DNA of 64,000 nucleotides from assembly GCA_963805925.1 (NCBI GenBank), contig CAWDWB010000005.1, forward strand, positions 124,001-188,000. The letters are read 5' to 3'. Below, one piece after another: positions 43,104 through 52,038 of the stretch. Below the pieces are notes generated by a model. The model ran no database searches. It was not told the origin of the DNA and saw only the letters and a list, made by a program, of their open reading frames with translations. Each line of letters starts with the position of its first letter. Position 1 is the stretch's first letter. This DNA comes from CAMPKL01 sp963805925. GTDB taxonomy: Bacteria > Acidobacteriota > Terriglobia > Bryobacterales > UBA6623. The position numbers were made by a program, and so were the translations under genes.

Positions 43104-44845
43104 AAGAGATTGGTCAGCCAGGCGCACTGATAAGGCGCTAGCGTAATCTTGCCGCCGCGGTCCTCGACTCGGCTGCCTCGAATGAGGTCGACCCACTCGT
43201 CCGTACCAATGAGATTGATCTCGTCGAACGAGACTTCTTGCGGCTCATTGGTGATGTTGTGGATCGCAAAGATCGACTGGTCGCGATTGATGCTTTGGCG
43301 CCAAAAAGCGAACAGATGCGGCCCCAGGTGGAGGGTGTACTGCGTGGCGTTGGGATGGAATGCCGGTTGCCGCCGGCGAATTCGAATCAAACGGCATAAC
43401 TCCGCGAAAACGCGGCGATGGTGGGAGTCTGGCTTGTCGAGCAGACGACTGATCTCTTCGTAATCCCACTGGCGCCGGTTGATGGCTCGGTTGTGGCCCT
43501 CCAGCTTGAGCTTCTCCTCGTCGTTCTCCGTCGCCAAGAGACTATGAATGTAGAACGCCGGGATGCCCTCCAAGGCGAGCATGATGATGTGCGCGCAAAT
43601 GAAGCGATCTTCCTGGAATTCGTCCGGCCCGCCCTCGACCGTCCCTTTGAGCGCGTCGAACAGGGAAATGTTGATCTCGTAGGGTTTGTCTGTACCCTCC
43701 GAGGTTCGCCGTGTGCTGATCCTTCCGCCGAAACGCTCCATCGTTTGGATGAAGGCTTCAATCTCTTCTTCGGACATCAACCCCTCGGTGGGCCGCAGTC
43801 CGATCCCGTCGTGCGAAGCGACGAAGTTGAGGTAAGCCGTGCCCAGTTGCGCCGGAGGCATGCTCATCATCCAGGTCTTGAGGTAGCGGTTCGTGCCGCT
43901 TACCAAGGCCTGCACCAGCAGCGGGGGCAGGGAAAAGTTGTAGATGATGTGCGCCTCGTTGGCGTTGCCGAAGTAGGTCAAGTTCTCCCGGTTGGGAACA
44001 TTGGTCTCCGTGATGAGGACGGCCTGGGGGTCGCGATGCTCCACTAACGTCCGCAGGAGCTTGATGATCTCGTGCGTCTGTTGCAAGTGCAGGCAGCTCG
44101 TGCCGGGCTCCTTCCACAAGAACGCCACTGCATCGAGGCGGAACAGTTTCACGCCCTTCTGCAGGTAGAGCGCGATAATCCTCACAACCTCGATCAGCAC
44201 CTGAGGATTTTTGAAGTTGAGATCGATTTGATCAAAACTAAACGTGCACCAGACGTGCTTTGTGCCCTCCGCCGTCTCAACCTTCTGCAATAGCGGCGAA
44301 CTGCGCGGACGGACCACAGCCGACAGATCGGCTTCGGGGTCGCCCGTCGCAAAGTAGTCCTTGCCTGGCTCGACGCCCGCCTTGAAGTTTTCGAACCAGA
44401 CGCTCTTGCTGGACGCGTGGTTGATCACTAGATCGGCCATGAGCTTGAAGCGGCCCGCCAGCGAGATAATGTCTGACCAACTGCCGAGTTCCGGATCGAC
44501 CTCGTGATAGTCAACGACCGAAAATCCGTCATCGGAGGTCGAGGGGTAGAACGGCAAGACGTGGATGCTGCTGAGCACGCCGGTCAATCTCTCGCCCAGA
44601 AACCGCGTGAGCACGGACAGGGGTTTCTCCGCTGGAGAGAGAATCGAGTCTCCGTAGGTAATCGCAATCACATCCGATTCATTCCAATTGTTGCGCCGCG
44701 ATTGAACGCCATTGCGGTACCCCTCAAGCCCGATTGTCTGTATCAGTTGCTCTGAGAGGTCGGCAGCCTCGGCTTCCGGATAAAGAAAGCGCAGATGCGC
44801 CTGGAGTCGATCGTCAAGGGGGGTATTGGAATAACGCGGGCTCAT
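43100..44845 (-). CDS. GH13 phosphorylase, probable glucosylglycerate phosphorylase
   Basis: A 581-residue GH13 enzyme of the sucrose-phosphorylase-like subfamily (GH13_18). Visible landmarks are the early VIAITYGDSILSPAEKPL, SSIHVLPFYPSTSDDGFSV, DLVINHASSKSVWFENFK, the nucleophile in KLFRLDAVAFLWKEPGTSC, the acid/base in VLITETNVPNREN, and FVASHDGIGLRPTEG. Its two operon neighbours make glucosylglycerate, and GH13_18 includes glucosylglycerate phosphorylases (Meiothermus, E. coli YcjM), so reversible cleavage to glucose 1-phosphate and glycerate is the most likely reaction. ATG 44845 has AAGGGGA about 9 bases upstream; an upstream start would overlap the synthase. Confidence 0.83.
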   Translation of the reverse strand: MSPRYSNTPLDDRLQAHLRFLYPEAEAADLSEQLIQTIGLEGYRNGVQSRRNNWNESDVIAITYGDSILSPAEKPLSVLTRFLGERLTGVLSSIHVLPFYPSTSDDGFSVVDYHEVDPELGSWSDIISLAGRFKLMADLVINHASSKSVWFENFKAGVEPGKDYFATGDPEADLSAVVRPRSSPLLQKVETAEGTKHVWCTFSFDQIDLNFKNPQVLIEVVRIIALYLQKGVKLFRLDAVAFLWKEPGTSCLHLQQTHEIIKLLRTLVEHRDPQAVLITETNVPNRENLTYFGNANEAHIIYNFSLPPLLVQALVSGTNRYLKTWMMSMPPAQLGTAYLNFVASHDGIGLRPTEGLMSEEEIEAFIQTMERFGGRISTRRTSEGTDKPYEINISLFDALKGTVEGGPDEFQEDRFICAHIIMLALEGIPAFYIHSLLATENDEEKLKLEGHNRAINRRQWDYEEISRLLDKPDSHHRRVFAELCRLIRIRRRQPAFHPNATQYTLHLGPHLFAFWRQSINRDQSIFAIHNITNEPQEVSFDEINLIGTDEWVDLIRGSRVEDRGGKITLAPYQCAWLTNLF

Positions 44846-44861
44846 CTGTTCGATCCCCTTT

Positions 44862-46091
44862 CTAACCGTTGAGCGCAAACTCCTTACGATCCTCGTCCAC
44901 CGCAACGCGCAGCCGCTCGAGAATGTCGGGAACCGCGCTGATTACGCGGTTCCAACTTGGGATGAACGGAGTCTCCATAGGGTGATTCAAGAAACTGGCT
45001 CCGGCGGCCATGAGGTTCTCGGCGAAAAGTTCGACGGCGGCTTCTTCGTCGTGTTGGCTGAAGTTGAGTCCATTGATGACGGCATCGTTGTGGTATGCCG
45101 TCATCATGTCCAGCGCTTTCCTGTAGTACGAAGCCTTCAGCGTTCTGAACGTACCTTCAGAGAAGACGACTCCCTGTGTTGCCAGCTTGCGGAAGACGGC
45201 CTTGCAGATATCGAGACTCATCTTGGACAACCCCCGGCTCGCGTCCTCGGCCGAGAGAGCCTGGTGTTTGTGGTCGTAGTTGTCGGCGATGTCGACTTGG
45301 CAGATGCGGTTAACGGAATAGTTACGGCTCAGTTCGGAGATCACGCCAATCTCGAGTCCCCAGTCCTGAGGGATTCTCAAATCGTCGAGAACGTCCGTAC
45401 GCATCGAAAACTCGCCAGCGAGCGGGTAGCGAAAACTGTCGAGGTAACTGAGGTAGTTGTTGTCCCCGATGACGTCTTTCAGCGACCGGATCAGCGGCGT
45501 CACTAAGAGGCGGCAGACACGTCCGTGGATCTTGCCGGACGATACGCGCGCATAGTAGCCCTTGCAGAATCGATAGTTGAAGTTGGGGTGGGCGACCGGA
45601 TAGATCAGCCGCGCCGGCAACTCACGGGTGTAGGTGACGATATCGCAGTCGTGCAAGGCGACGGACGAAGCCCTGGCCGAGGCCAGGACGTAGCCGAAGC
45701 AATACCAGACATTCGCGCCCTTGCCTGGTTCCGTGGGTGCTAGTTTGTGATTGAGCAGCAGCTGTTGAACTTCACGTAACCGCGGGCCGTCGTTCCAAAG
45801 AATCCGATGGCGCTGCGGAAGCCTTCCGAAATACTGGACCGCGTGGCGAAATTGCTCTCTATTCGCGCGGTCGAGGCCGATAACGATCTCGTCGAAATAG
45901 GAAGCGTGCGAAAGCTCGTCCAGAATGTTGCTCAGCGCGGGGCCTTCTAGCTCGGAGTAGAGTGACGGCAGGACCAGGCCCATGGGCCGTTTCGAGGCGA
46001 ACTCGTGTAACTCCTGTTCCAACTCCTCCAGCGGTCGGCGGGAGAGGTTGTGGAGCGTCGTAATGGTTCCGTTCTGGTAAAAATCGCCCAT
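44862..46091 (-). CDS. gpgS: Glucosyl-3-phosphoglycerate synthase (GpgS-like)
   Basis: A 409-residue GT-A glycosyltransferase that joins a glucose from a nucleotide sugar to 3-phosphoglycerate. GLVLPSLYSELEGPALSNI opens the nucleotide-binding core; GKGANVWYCFGYVLASARA precedes the metal-binding ALHDCDIVTY motif (D-x-D), and YPLAGEFSMRTDVL and IPQDWGLEIGVISEL match the acceptor-binding and catalytic regions of GpgS from Persephonella and Planctomycetes. The HNDAVINGLNFSQHDEE segment near the C-terminus is also family-like. Start at ATG 46091, 13 bases after the phosphatase stop. Product is the precursor of the compatible solute glucosylglycerate. Confidence 0.88.
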   Translation of the reverse strand: MGDFYQNGTITTLHNLSRRPLEELEQELHEFASKRPMGLVLPSLYSELEGPALSNILDELSHASYFDEIVIGLDRANREQFRHAVQYFGRLPQRHRILWNDGPRLREVQQLLLNHKLAPTEPGKGANVWYCFGYVLASARASSVALHDCDIVTYTRELPARLIYPVAHPNFNYRFCKGYYARVSSGKIHGRVCRLLVTPLIRSLKDVIGDNNYLSYLDSFRYPLAGEFSMRTDVLDDLRIPQDWGLEIGVISELSRNYSVNRICQVDIADNYDHKHQALSAEDASRGLSKMSLDICKAVFRKLATQGVVFSEGTFRTLKASYYRKALDMMTAYHNDAVINGLNFSQHDEEAAVELFAENLMAAGASFLNHPMETPFIPSWNRVISAVPDILERLRVAVDEDRKEFALNG

Positions 46092-46104
46092 CGATATCCT
46101 TGGT

Positions 46105-46947
46105 CTATGCGGGAGCGTGCTCCTCTAAAATCGCTGTAATCGCTTCCTGCCAACCGCTGGGACCGAAGCCGGTTGTCCGGCGGAGGCCGGGAAGCTCGCT
46201 GATGTCCATGCGATCGGCGTCGGCTGAGTTCACAAGGACTGCGATGTCGGCCGCCTTGAGCATGCCGATGTCGTTGGGGCTGTCGCCTAGCGCAACGACA
46301 AGGAACTTCGCATCAGGATCCTGATCGCGGTAAAGCGCATACAACCAGCGGAGTGCATCCGCCTTATCGAAGTGACCCATCGCGCACCAGAAGCGGCCTC
46401 CGCGAACCAGCGTGAGTCCTTGCTGCTCGATGGCGGAGGCAAAGGCCGGCCACTTCTCTTCGGCGTCTCGCCACAGGAAGGGTTCGGTCGCCAACCGATC
46501 CTTGGCGCGTGCCGCCGATTCCATGTCGAGTCCTGTCACCACGGCAATTTCCTGCGCGGTCCAATCATCGAAGCCTTCGAGCCGGGCCCCCAGTTCTCGC
46601 CTGCGGTGTAAGACCTTAAGCACTTTGGCTCGACCGTCGCCAAACAGCTTGATCCGCCATTCTTGTCGTTTGACCAGGCCTTTCAGGGCGGGGAAGACGC
46701 CAGGCGGAATCGCCGCGCCCGCACCGTTCTCGAAGATGAACGGCGCCACGTTCCCGAGCGACGAGCTGATCTTACGGATCTCGCTGAAAGTCTTACTAGA
46801 GGACAGAATGAGTGGTATTCCACGCTCCGCCAGCGCCCGGACCGCGCCCGCCGCAGGCGCCCAGGAATATGTCTCTTTGTCTAGAAGCGTACCGTCGAGG
46901 TCGCTAAAGACGAGCAGTCGGCAACGGGGGACAGCCATCGCCCTCAT
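46105..46947 (-). CDS. HAD phosphatase, glucosyl/mannosyl-3-phosphoglycerate phosphatase
   Basis: A 280-residue HAD-IIB phosphatase of the MPGP family that removes phosphate from glucosyl- or mannosyl-3-phosphoglycerate. Motif I is LVFSDLDGTLLD with nucleophile Asp, motif II LILSSSKTF, and motif IV VALGDSPNDIGMLKAAD; FIFENGAGAAIP matches the cap-linked family motif. The start could be ATG 46947 or the in-frame ATG three codons later at 46938; the earlier long frame to 47304 crosses the regulator promoter and is discounted. First gene of the operon phosphatase - synthase - phosphorylase. Confidence 0.88.
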   Translation of the reverse strand: MRAMAVPRCRLLVFSDLDGTLLDKETYSWAPAAGAVRALAERGIPLILSSSKTFSEIRKISSSLGNVAPFIFENGAGAAIPPGVFPALKGLVKRQEWRIKLFGDGRAKVLKVLHRRRELGARLEGFDDWTAQEIAVVTGLDMESAARAKDRLATEPFLWRDAEEKWPAFASAIEQQGLTLVRGGRFWCAMGHFDKADALRWLYALYRDQDPDAKFLVVALGDSPNDIGMLKAADIAVLVNSADADRMDISELPGLRRTTGFGPSGWQEAITAILEEHAPA

Positions 46948-46998
46948 TGTCAGCCGAGATTCGCAAGAATCCTGAAACTGTTGATTCCATTCAATCTT

Positions 46999-47026
46999 TT
47001 TATAGGTCCGACGACGGGTCAAAACA
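46999..47026 (-). promoter_or_regulatory. Possible promoter of the glucosylglycerate operon
   Basis: On the minus strand TATAAA (plus 46999-47004) follows TGTTTT (plus 47021-47026) by 16 bases. The hexamers are only moderate matches. Transcription would begin about 45 bases before the phosphatase ATG. Confidence 0.3.
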
Positions 47027-47037
47027 CAGCTTGCTAG

Positions 47038-47074
47038 GCGAATCCTTAGGGGGATTTCGCAGCTCCAGCTAAGG
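47038..47074. promoter_or_regulatory. Nested inverted repeats in the divergent gap
   Basis: Two overlapping inverted repeats lie between the phosphatase operon and the LuxR-type regulator gene: GCGAATCC (47038-47045) with GGATTTCGC (47052-47060), and CCTTAG (47044-47049) with CTAAGG (47069-47074). The location, just upstream of the predicted gpg promoter and 115-150 bases before the regulator start, fits an operator for a divergently encoded regulator. The function is not shown. Confidence 0.3.
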
Positions 47075-47188
47075 TCGAGCGATGATTGGCCGTTCTCAGC
47101 CGTCACGAGGATACTACCCCTCGATGAGCGTTTTACGACTGCCTGGCGTCCACCTGGCCAGCGCTGTTTGCGACAAGGGGAGAGCGCA

Positions 47189-47869
47189 ATGATCGAAGTC
47201 TGCGCGTGCGAGACGCAGCCGATCGTGATCGAAGGATTGCGACGGAGTCTCGAAGAAGTCGAAGATTTCCGGTTTCTCGGCTCTGTGCCGAAGCCGGAAG
47301 ACATTTTCGACCTGATCGGCGATCATACGCCGACAGTGTGCCTAATCGACAAGGCCTTTGGCACGAAGTCCGTGTTTCAGACGATCGCTGAGCTCAAAAC
47401 CCGGACGCCCGGGGCTGAGCCCATTCTGTGGGCGGCCGAGATCTCTGAAGTGGAGTCCTTCCGCGCGCTGCAAGTCGGCGCCAGGGGAATCCTCAAGAAG
47501 ACGCTGCCGATTCAGATCATTGTCGACTGTCTGCGGACCGTGGCGAAGGGCAATATTTGGATCGAAAGCTCCATCTCGAACCAGTTCGTCGGCTTCATCA
47601 ATCGCCGCACCACGCCTAGGTTGACCCCTCGCGAAGAGGAGATTCTCACCCTCGTGATGCGCGGTATGAAGAACAAGCAGATTGCCGAAGGACTGTCGAT
47701 TACGACGGGAACCGTGAAGGTTCATCTGATGCACATCTTCGAGAAGACCGGCGTGAAGGATCGTTTCGAATTGGCCATGTATGGCCGCAAGATTCGGGGC
47801 TTCGGCGGATCGGAAATGGATGACGAACTCGATATTTCGCCGTCCCCGATGGAAGCCGAGGCGAAGTAG
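47189..47869 (+). CDS. LuxR/NarL-type response regulator (orphan)
   Basis: 226 residues from ATG 47189, which has AAGGGGAG upstream; the frame open from 47168 is not needed. The N-terminal receiver-like domain keeps a candidate phospho-acceptor Asp54 (VCLIDKAFG) and the lysine of GILKKTLP, but the usual pair of acidic residues after strand 1 is reduced (EVCACETQPIVIEGLR). The C-terminal LuxR helix-turn-helix is complete: LTPREEEILTLVMRGM, NKQIAEGLSITTGTVKVH, HIFEKTGVKDRFELAM. No sensor kinase is adjacent. It stands at the head of the membrane-glycosyltransferase genes and divergent to the glucosylglycerate operon, so either is a plausible target. Confidence 0.9.
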   Translation: MIEVCACETQPIVIEGLRRSLEEVEDFRFLGSVPKPEDIFDLIGDHTPTVCLIDKAFGTKSVFQTIAELKTRTPGAEPILWAAEISEVESFRALQVGARGILKKTLPIQIIVDCLRTVAKGNIWIESSISNQFVGFINRRTTPRLTPREEEILTLVMRGMKNKQIAEGLSITTGTVKVHLMHIFEKTGVKDRFELAMYGRKIRGFGGSEMDDELDISPSPMEAEAK

Positions 47870-47874
47870 GGGTC

Positions 47875-49557
47875 GTGTCAGCCGCGAAGCTTCCCGTAGG
47901 CGAAGCGACAGGGCTTTCCAATCGCACGTTCGGACTGGGCCTGGCGATTCTAGCCGCGGCCTATGTTCTGGTTGCCGCTTGGCAGTATTCGCCTGCTCTG
48001 TTCGGCGCGTATCACGACGACACTCTCTATTTCTCGGTTGCCAAGGCGCTAGCCGCGGGCGACGGCGCAGTCTTGCCCAATCTGCCGGATTCACCCGCCC
48101 AAACCAAATATCCGCCGCTCTATCCTCTGCTGCTCTCTTTGGTTTGGCGCGTCCAGCCAGCCTTTCCTGACAACCTCTCTTTGGCCTGGGCGATGAACCT
48201 GGCCTTTGGCGTCGTGCTCGTACTCGCCTCCGTGGGCGTGCTGCGGCGCTTGGGCTCAAGCCGCAGAGAGGCCCTGGGCTTGGCGGCAATTTTTGCGCTA
48301 AACCCCTACACCATCCTGTGGACGAATCTGTTGCTCAGCGACGTTCTCTTCGCTGCCTTGACTCTGCTAGCCGTGCTGGCGGCTGATCGCGCGGTCGGGC
48401 AAACGAAGGACTCTTTCTGGAGTTGGTGGGCTGCGGCGATCGTGTTGGCCTGGCTGGCGACGTCCACTCGGACCCTTGGCGTAGCGATTCTGGGCGGCCT
48501 CTTCGTGTTTGCGATGGTGAACCGCCGGTACCTTGCTGCGGCGGCAACCTGCTTCGGCGCAATGCCGCTGGCCTGGCGGCTGTTGGCTGGCTGGTCCGCT
48601 GGAGGCACAGCTCCGAAGGGTATGGTCAGCGGTTTTGATCAAACCTGGCTCTTTTACACGGACTACGTCGCCTTTTGGAAGCTGTCGGTGCCGTCACTCG
48701 ACGTGCTGTGGGCTCAGGTGCAGTTCAACGGGCTGGAACTGCTGAAGTTCCCGGCGGTCGACGCCTTTCTCTATAACGCCGAAGGTATGGCCAGCATATT
48801 CATGCAGACCACGGCAGTTGCCATCTCGGCGGCCGTCCTGCACGGCATCTTTCTGCGTGCCAAGAAATATGGTTACTCGTCGATCCACTGGATGGCAGTC
48901 TGCTATGTGCCGTTCATCTTGCTATGGAACTACACCTTGATGTCGCGCTTTTGGCTGGCATTTATGCCGCTGTTCCTCGTTGGCGCCGCCGTCGAACTGG
49001 GCCGTTTGGCCAGCGGCATCAGGAAGGTATTCGCCCAATCGGGCCAACTCGACCAACGGATTGCAGCGGGCTTCTTCGGTTTGGCGCTCTCCGCGCTTGT
49101 ACTGAACGGCGCCTGGCGCTATGCAGTCCTTGTGCCCCGCGGTCTGCACTCCGTCGCAGTACACCGCGAGAAGACTCTGGCCGCAAAACAAGAAGCCTAT
49201 GACTGGCTGGTCCGTGCCGGCGACCTGGGCCCGGTGATTAGCTACGAGGACGCGTTGCTGTACCTCTACACAGGCGCTCAAGGGATGAGGCCGTTCATTT
49301 GTTCGACGGAACCCTTCTTCAAACAAGACGAAGACGCCATGAAGCGTGACATCGCCCGGATTGGAGACACGGCCCAAGCGCTGAACGCGCGCTACTGGAT
49401 CGTCTCGGACGACGACTTCGAACTCGACTATGCCGGGCCGGAGCTTGAGACAGCCACAGCGGAGCTCTTGCGGAACTGGCCCGTCGTGTTCGAAAGCGCG
49501 AATGGAACCGTCCGAATCCACGAGGCGGATGCTGCGCTAAGTCGGGCTGCCGAATAG
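47875..49557 (+). CDS. ArnT/PMT-like GT-C membrane glycosyltransferase
   Basis: 560 residues, GTG start at 47875 with AGGGG upstream, 5 bases after the regulator stop, so probably co-transcribed with it. About eleven to twelve transmembrane helices (FGLGLAILAAAYVLVAAW, LAWAMNLAFGVVLVLASVG). The first outer loop has the acidic pair AYHDDTLYFSVAKALAAGD, followed by KYPPLYPLLLSLVW; this mirrors the DE/DD first-loop motif of PMT/ArnT-type enzymes. A soluble C-terminal part (residues 440-560) ends with FESANGTVRIHEADA. Likely transfers a lipid-linked sugar on the periplasmic side. Confidence 0.78.
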   Translation: MSAAKLPVGEATGLSNRTFGLGLAILAAAYVLVAAWQYSPALFGAYHDDTLYFSVAKALAAGDGAVLPNLPDSPAQTKYPPLYPLLLSLVWRVQPAFPDNLSLAWAMNLAFGVVLVLASVGVLRRLGSSRREALGLAAIFALNPYTILWTNLLLSDVLFAALTLLAVLAADRAVGQTKDSFWSWWAAAIVLAWLATSTRTLGVAILGGLFVFAMVNRRYLAAAATCFGAMPLAWRLLAGWSAGGTAPKGMVSGFDQTWLFYTDYVAFWKLSVPSLDVLWAQVQFNGLELLKFPAVDAFLYNAEGMASIFMQTTAVAISAAVLHGIFLRAKKYGYSSIHWMAVCYVPFILLWNYTLMSRFWLAFMPLFLVGAAVELGRLASGIRKVFAQSGQLDQRIAAGFFGLALSALVLNGAWRYAVLVPRGLHSVAVHREKTLAAKQEAYDWLVRAGDLGPVISYEDALLYLYTGAQGMRPFICSTEPFFKQDEDAMKRDIARIGDTAQALNARYWIVSDDDFELDYAGPELETATAELLRNWPVVFESANGTVRIHEADAALSRAAE

Positions 49558-49660
49558 GGCTTTTGATAGGGGGCTCTAAGGCGAGTCGTTTAATTCCTCA
49601 GATGCTGCAGCTGCTCGATACTTGCTCTTGCGACGCCTTTAGGCGAGAGGTTGCAATCTC

Positions 49661-51436
49661 TTGATTACGAAGGACCTAGCTGCCAAAACTGCCAACGACT
49701 TACCGATGCAAAGTGAAAGCAGTATGACCGCTCGAAGCGCCGACGACCGTCCGGGCCTAGCCGCCGCGGCAGCCACGGAGTCCTCTCCAGGACTGGCGGG
49801 TTGGCTTTTGCCGAGTCTTTCGGACTGGGCCTTCGCGGCTGTCCTGTGTTGGCTGTTTTGGGGACAATCCGGCGCGATCGCTCTGTTGGGAGACGGAGAC
49901 GCGGGTTGGCACATTCGCTTGGGCGAGATGTTCCTCGCCAATGGCCATCTTCCGACGACGGATCCGTTCTCGTTCACCATGGCCGGCAAGCAGTGGTTCG
50001 CCTGGGAATGGCTGGCCGACGTCATCCTGGGAATCGCTCACCAGCTGGACGGACTGCAAGGCGTGGTTTTGCTCGCAGGGGCCGTGATCGCACTGACATC
50101 GAGCATGCTCCTACGCTACATGCTCTGGCTCCGAGTGAATGTCGTGATCGCCATTCTGTCGATGTTGTTGATCTGTTCGGTGTCGAGCGTACACTGGCTC
50201 GCCAGACCGCACATGTTCACTTGGGGGTTTCTGATCGCTACGCTTTGGCTCCTTGAGGCCGATCGGCGAAAACAGACCTGGAAAGTTTGGCTCTTGGTTC
50301 CCATGGGCGCCCTGTGGACGAATCTGCATGGCGGCTGGGTTGCGCTTATCGTGACCACTGGCATTTTCGCAGCCGGGGCCGGCTTGGAAGATATCTGGAG
50401 CCGCGCGCAGAAGGAAGGTTGGAAGTTCTACCTCCCCTCGTCGGCGAAGCGCTATCTGCTCTTGTGCGGGCTTTGTCTGGCCGCTACGGTCGTCAATCCC
50501 TACGGATTTGAACTGCATTCGCATGTGGGAAGCTATCTGCAATCCGACTTCATCCTCGATCACGTCCAAGAGTTCCAGTCGCCGCGCTTCCGCACGGAAA
50601 GCATGCGCGTGCTGGAAGGGATGATCTTCGCCGCATTTTTTGTGGCGGCGTTCATGGTGCGCCGGGGAGAGTTCGTCAGGCCTTTGTTGATGGCCGCTTG
50701 GGCTCACGCCTGTCTGACTTCTGTACGTCACGCGCCGCTGTTCGCGATCGTGGCGGTCCCGTATATCGCATTGGAAGTGACGCGGTTGATTCAGACCGCC
50801 TCCAAGAGCGGATGGAGTTTAGCTCAAGTACTGGCAGATCTAGGTAAGGACTATGGGGCCGAGGGCGGCAGAGCTTCGGAGCAAGGGCCCGCGCTGGGCT
50901 GGCTGCCGATCGCAGGAATGGTCTTCGTGGCGATGACCTTGAACTCGCGTTCAGGTGAGGAGCGCTGGAAAGCGGCGTTCCCCGCCGTGCGGTTCCCAAC
51001 GGTCGCTGTCGAGGCCCTAGGAGATCGCCTTAGCGGGCAGCGGGTTCTAACGAGCGATCAATGGGGTGATTACCTGATATACCGCTTGTTCCCGAACTAC
51101 CGTACTTTCATCGATGGCAGGAGCGATTTCTACGCTCCGGAGATCCGCGATGACTACGTCAGCATCCTGGGCTCCGACTGGAAGTCGGAGGAATTGCTGA
51201 CGAAGTATGACTTTCAGGCGGCTCTTTTGCCTCTGGACTGGGCGCTTACGACGGCTCTCAAACAGAGTCCGCGGTGGCAAGTGGTATACGACGACGGATT
51301 TGCGGTCTACCTCGAAAAGCAAGGAGCTCATTCCGCCTCGGAAGCGATCGCAAAACGGGGCCTCAAAGATGGTCCTGGTAGTTCTAAGGATGGCGTTTTA
51401 GGACCCGAGGGAATCCTCTTAGGCTCGCTTAAGTAA
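49661..51436 (+). CDS. Multi-spanning membrane protein, GT-C-like
   Basis: 591 residues if the TTG at 49661 is used; ATG 49706 and ATG 49724 are alternatives and would drop 15 or 21 non-conserved residues. About eleven transmembrane helices follow residue 50. The first outer loop, LLGDGDAGWHIRLGEMFLANG and TDPFSFTMAGKQWFAWEWL (each inside residues 75-115), has the acidic-plus-histidine layout of acidobacterial GT-C-like proteins. A soluble C-terminal domain from about residue 430 contains RVLTSDQWGDYLIYRLFP and FIDGRSDFYAPE. A small CGCCT-TT-AGGCG hairpin lies just before the start. Immediately upstream of the Tad operon, but separated by 113 bases. Confidence 0.7.
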   Translation: MITKDLAAKTANDLPMQSESSMTARSADDRPGLAAAAATESSPGLAGWLLPSLSDWAFAAVLCWLFWGQSGAIALLGDGDAGWHIRLGEMFLANGHLPTTDPFSFTMAGKQWFAWEWLADVILGIAHQLDGLQGVVLLAGAVIALTSSMLLRYMLWLRVNVVIAILSMLLICSVSSVHWLARPHMFTWGFLIATLWLLEADRRKQTWKVWLLVPMGALWTNLHGGWVALIVTTGIFAAGAGLEDIWSRAQKEGWKFYLPSSAKRYLLLCGLCLAATVVNPYGFELHSHVGSYLQSDFILDHVQEFQSPRFRTESMRVLEGMIFAAFFVAAFMVRRGEFVRPLLMAAWAHACLTSVRHAPLFAIVAVPYIALEVTRLIQTASKSGWSLAQVLADLGKDYGAEGGRASEQGPALGWLPIAGMVFVAMTLNSRSGEERWKAAFPAVRFPTVAVEALGDRLSGQRVLTSDQWGDYLIYRLFPNYRTFIDGRSDFYAPEIRDDYVSILGSDWKSEELLTKYDFQAALLPLDWALTTALKQSPRWQVVYDDGFAVYLEKQGAHSASEAIAKRGLKDGPGSSKDGVLGPEGILLGSLK

Positions 51437-51549
51437 GGAAACCCCTAAAACCGGTGCGTTCAGTGAATGTTGACGGATTTGACAATGCTCTAGAAATGGA
51501 GTGTCACCCGGTAAAAGGGTTTGCGCGTGTGGAGAAGGATTAAGTAGCG
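51437..51549 (+). promoter_or_regulatory. Gap upstream of the Tad operon, probable promoter
   Basis: Contains AAACCC...GGGTTT outer inverted arms, and a TTGACG followed 15 bases later by TAGAAA, which together could be the operon promoter. An AAGGA lies about 10 bases before the tadV ATG. No pilin-like frame is present in this gap. Confidence 0.3.
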
Positions 51550-52038
51550 ATGATGTGGCTCGTAGGACTAAGTGTGGCAGTGGGAGGCGTGGCGACCGTA
51601 GAAGACCTACGGAGCCGTACGATCTCGAACTGGCTGTGCTTGTTCGGGCTGATCGCCGGACTCGTGGCGCATACGTTCTTGGCCGGCTGGTCAGGCTTGG
51701 GCGCCTCGCTGCTTGGAGCCGTGATTGGATTTGCGGTGTTTCTGATCTTCTTCCTGCTTGGCGGGATGGGGGGCGGCGACATCAAGTTGATGGCAGCGTT
51801 CGGTGCGATCTTGGGCAATAGGCAGATCGTGAACGCTGCGGTTTTTGCAGCGATGGTCGGGGGCGTAATGGCCTTGGGCTACGTTGTCTACAAGAAGTTG
51901 CGCCAGACGGTGCAGCCGGAAGCGGACGGCTCTGAGCAGTCAGTTCGCAAAGAGTCAATTCCATACGCCCCGGCGATTGCCCTCGGCGTATTGATCTCGT
52001 TCTTGAGTGAGGAAGAGTTATGGACAAGCGTCTCCTAA
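51550..52038 (+). CDS. tadV: Prepilin peptidase, TadV/CpaA (A24 family)
   Basis: Cleaves the leader of Flp-type prepilins at the cytoplasmic face of the inner membrane. The 162-residue integral membrane protein keeps both catalytic aspartates of A24 peptidases: Asp19 in VEDLRSRTISNWL and Asp77 in GGMGGGDIKLM. It lacks the N-methyltransferase domain of PilD, as expected for TadV. Its presence implies a prepilin substrate somewhere in the genome. It overlaps the start of rcpC by 19 bases, and the operon continues in the same direction. Confidence 0.9.
   Translation: MMWLVGLSVAVGGVATVEDLRSRTISNWLCLFGLIAGLVAHTFLAGWSGLGASLLGAVIGFAVFLIFFLLGGMGGGDIKLMAAFGAILGNRQIVNAAVFAAMVGGVMALGYVVYKKLRQTVQPEADGSEQSVRKESIPYAPAIALGVLISFLSEEELWTSVS

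Noticed and set aside
46948..47304. Longer start of the HAD phosphatase
   Set aside because: The extension crosses the divergent promoter region and the regulator gene and contains no HAD features.
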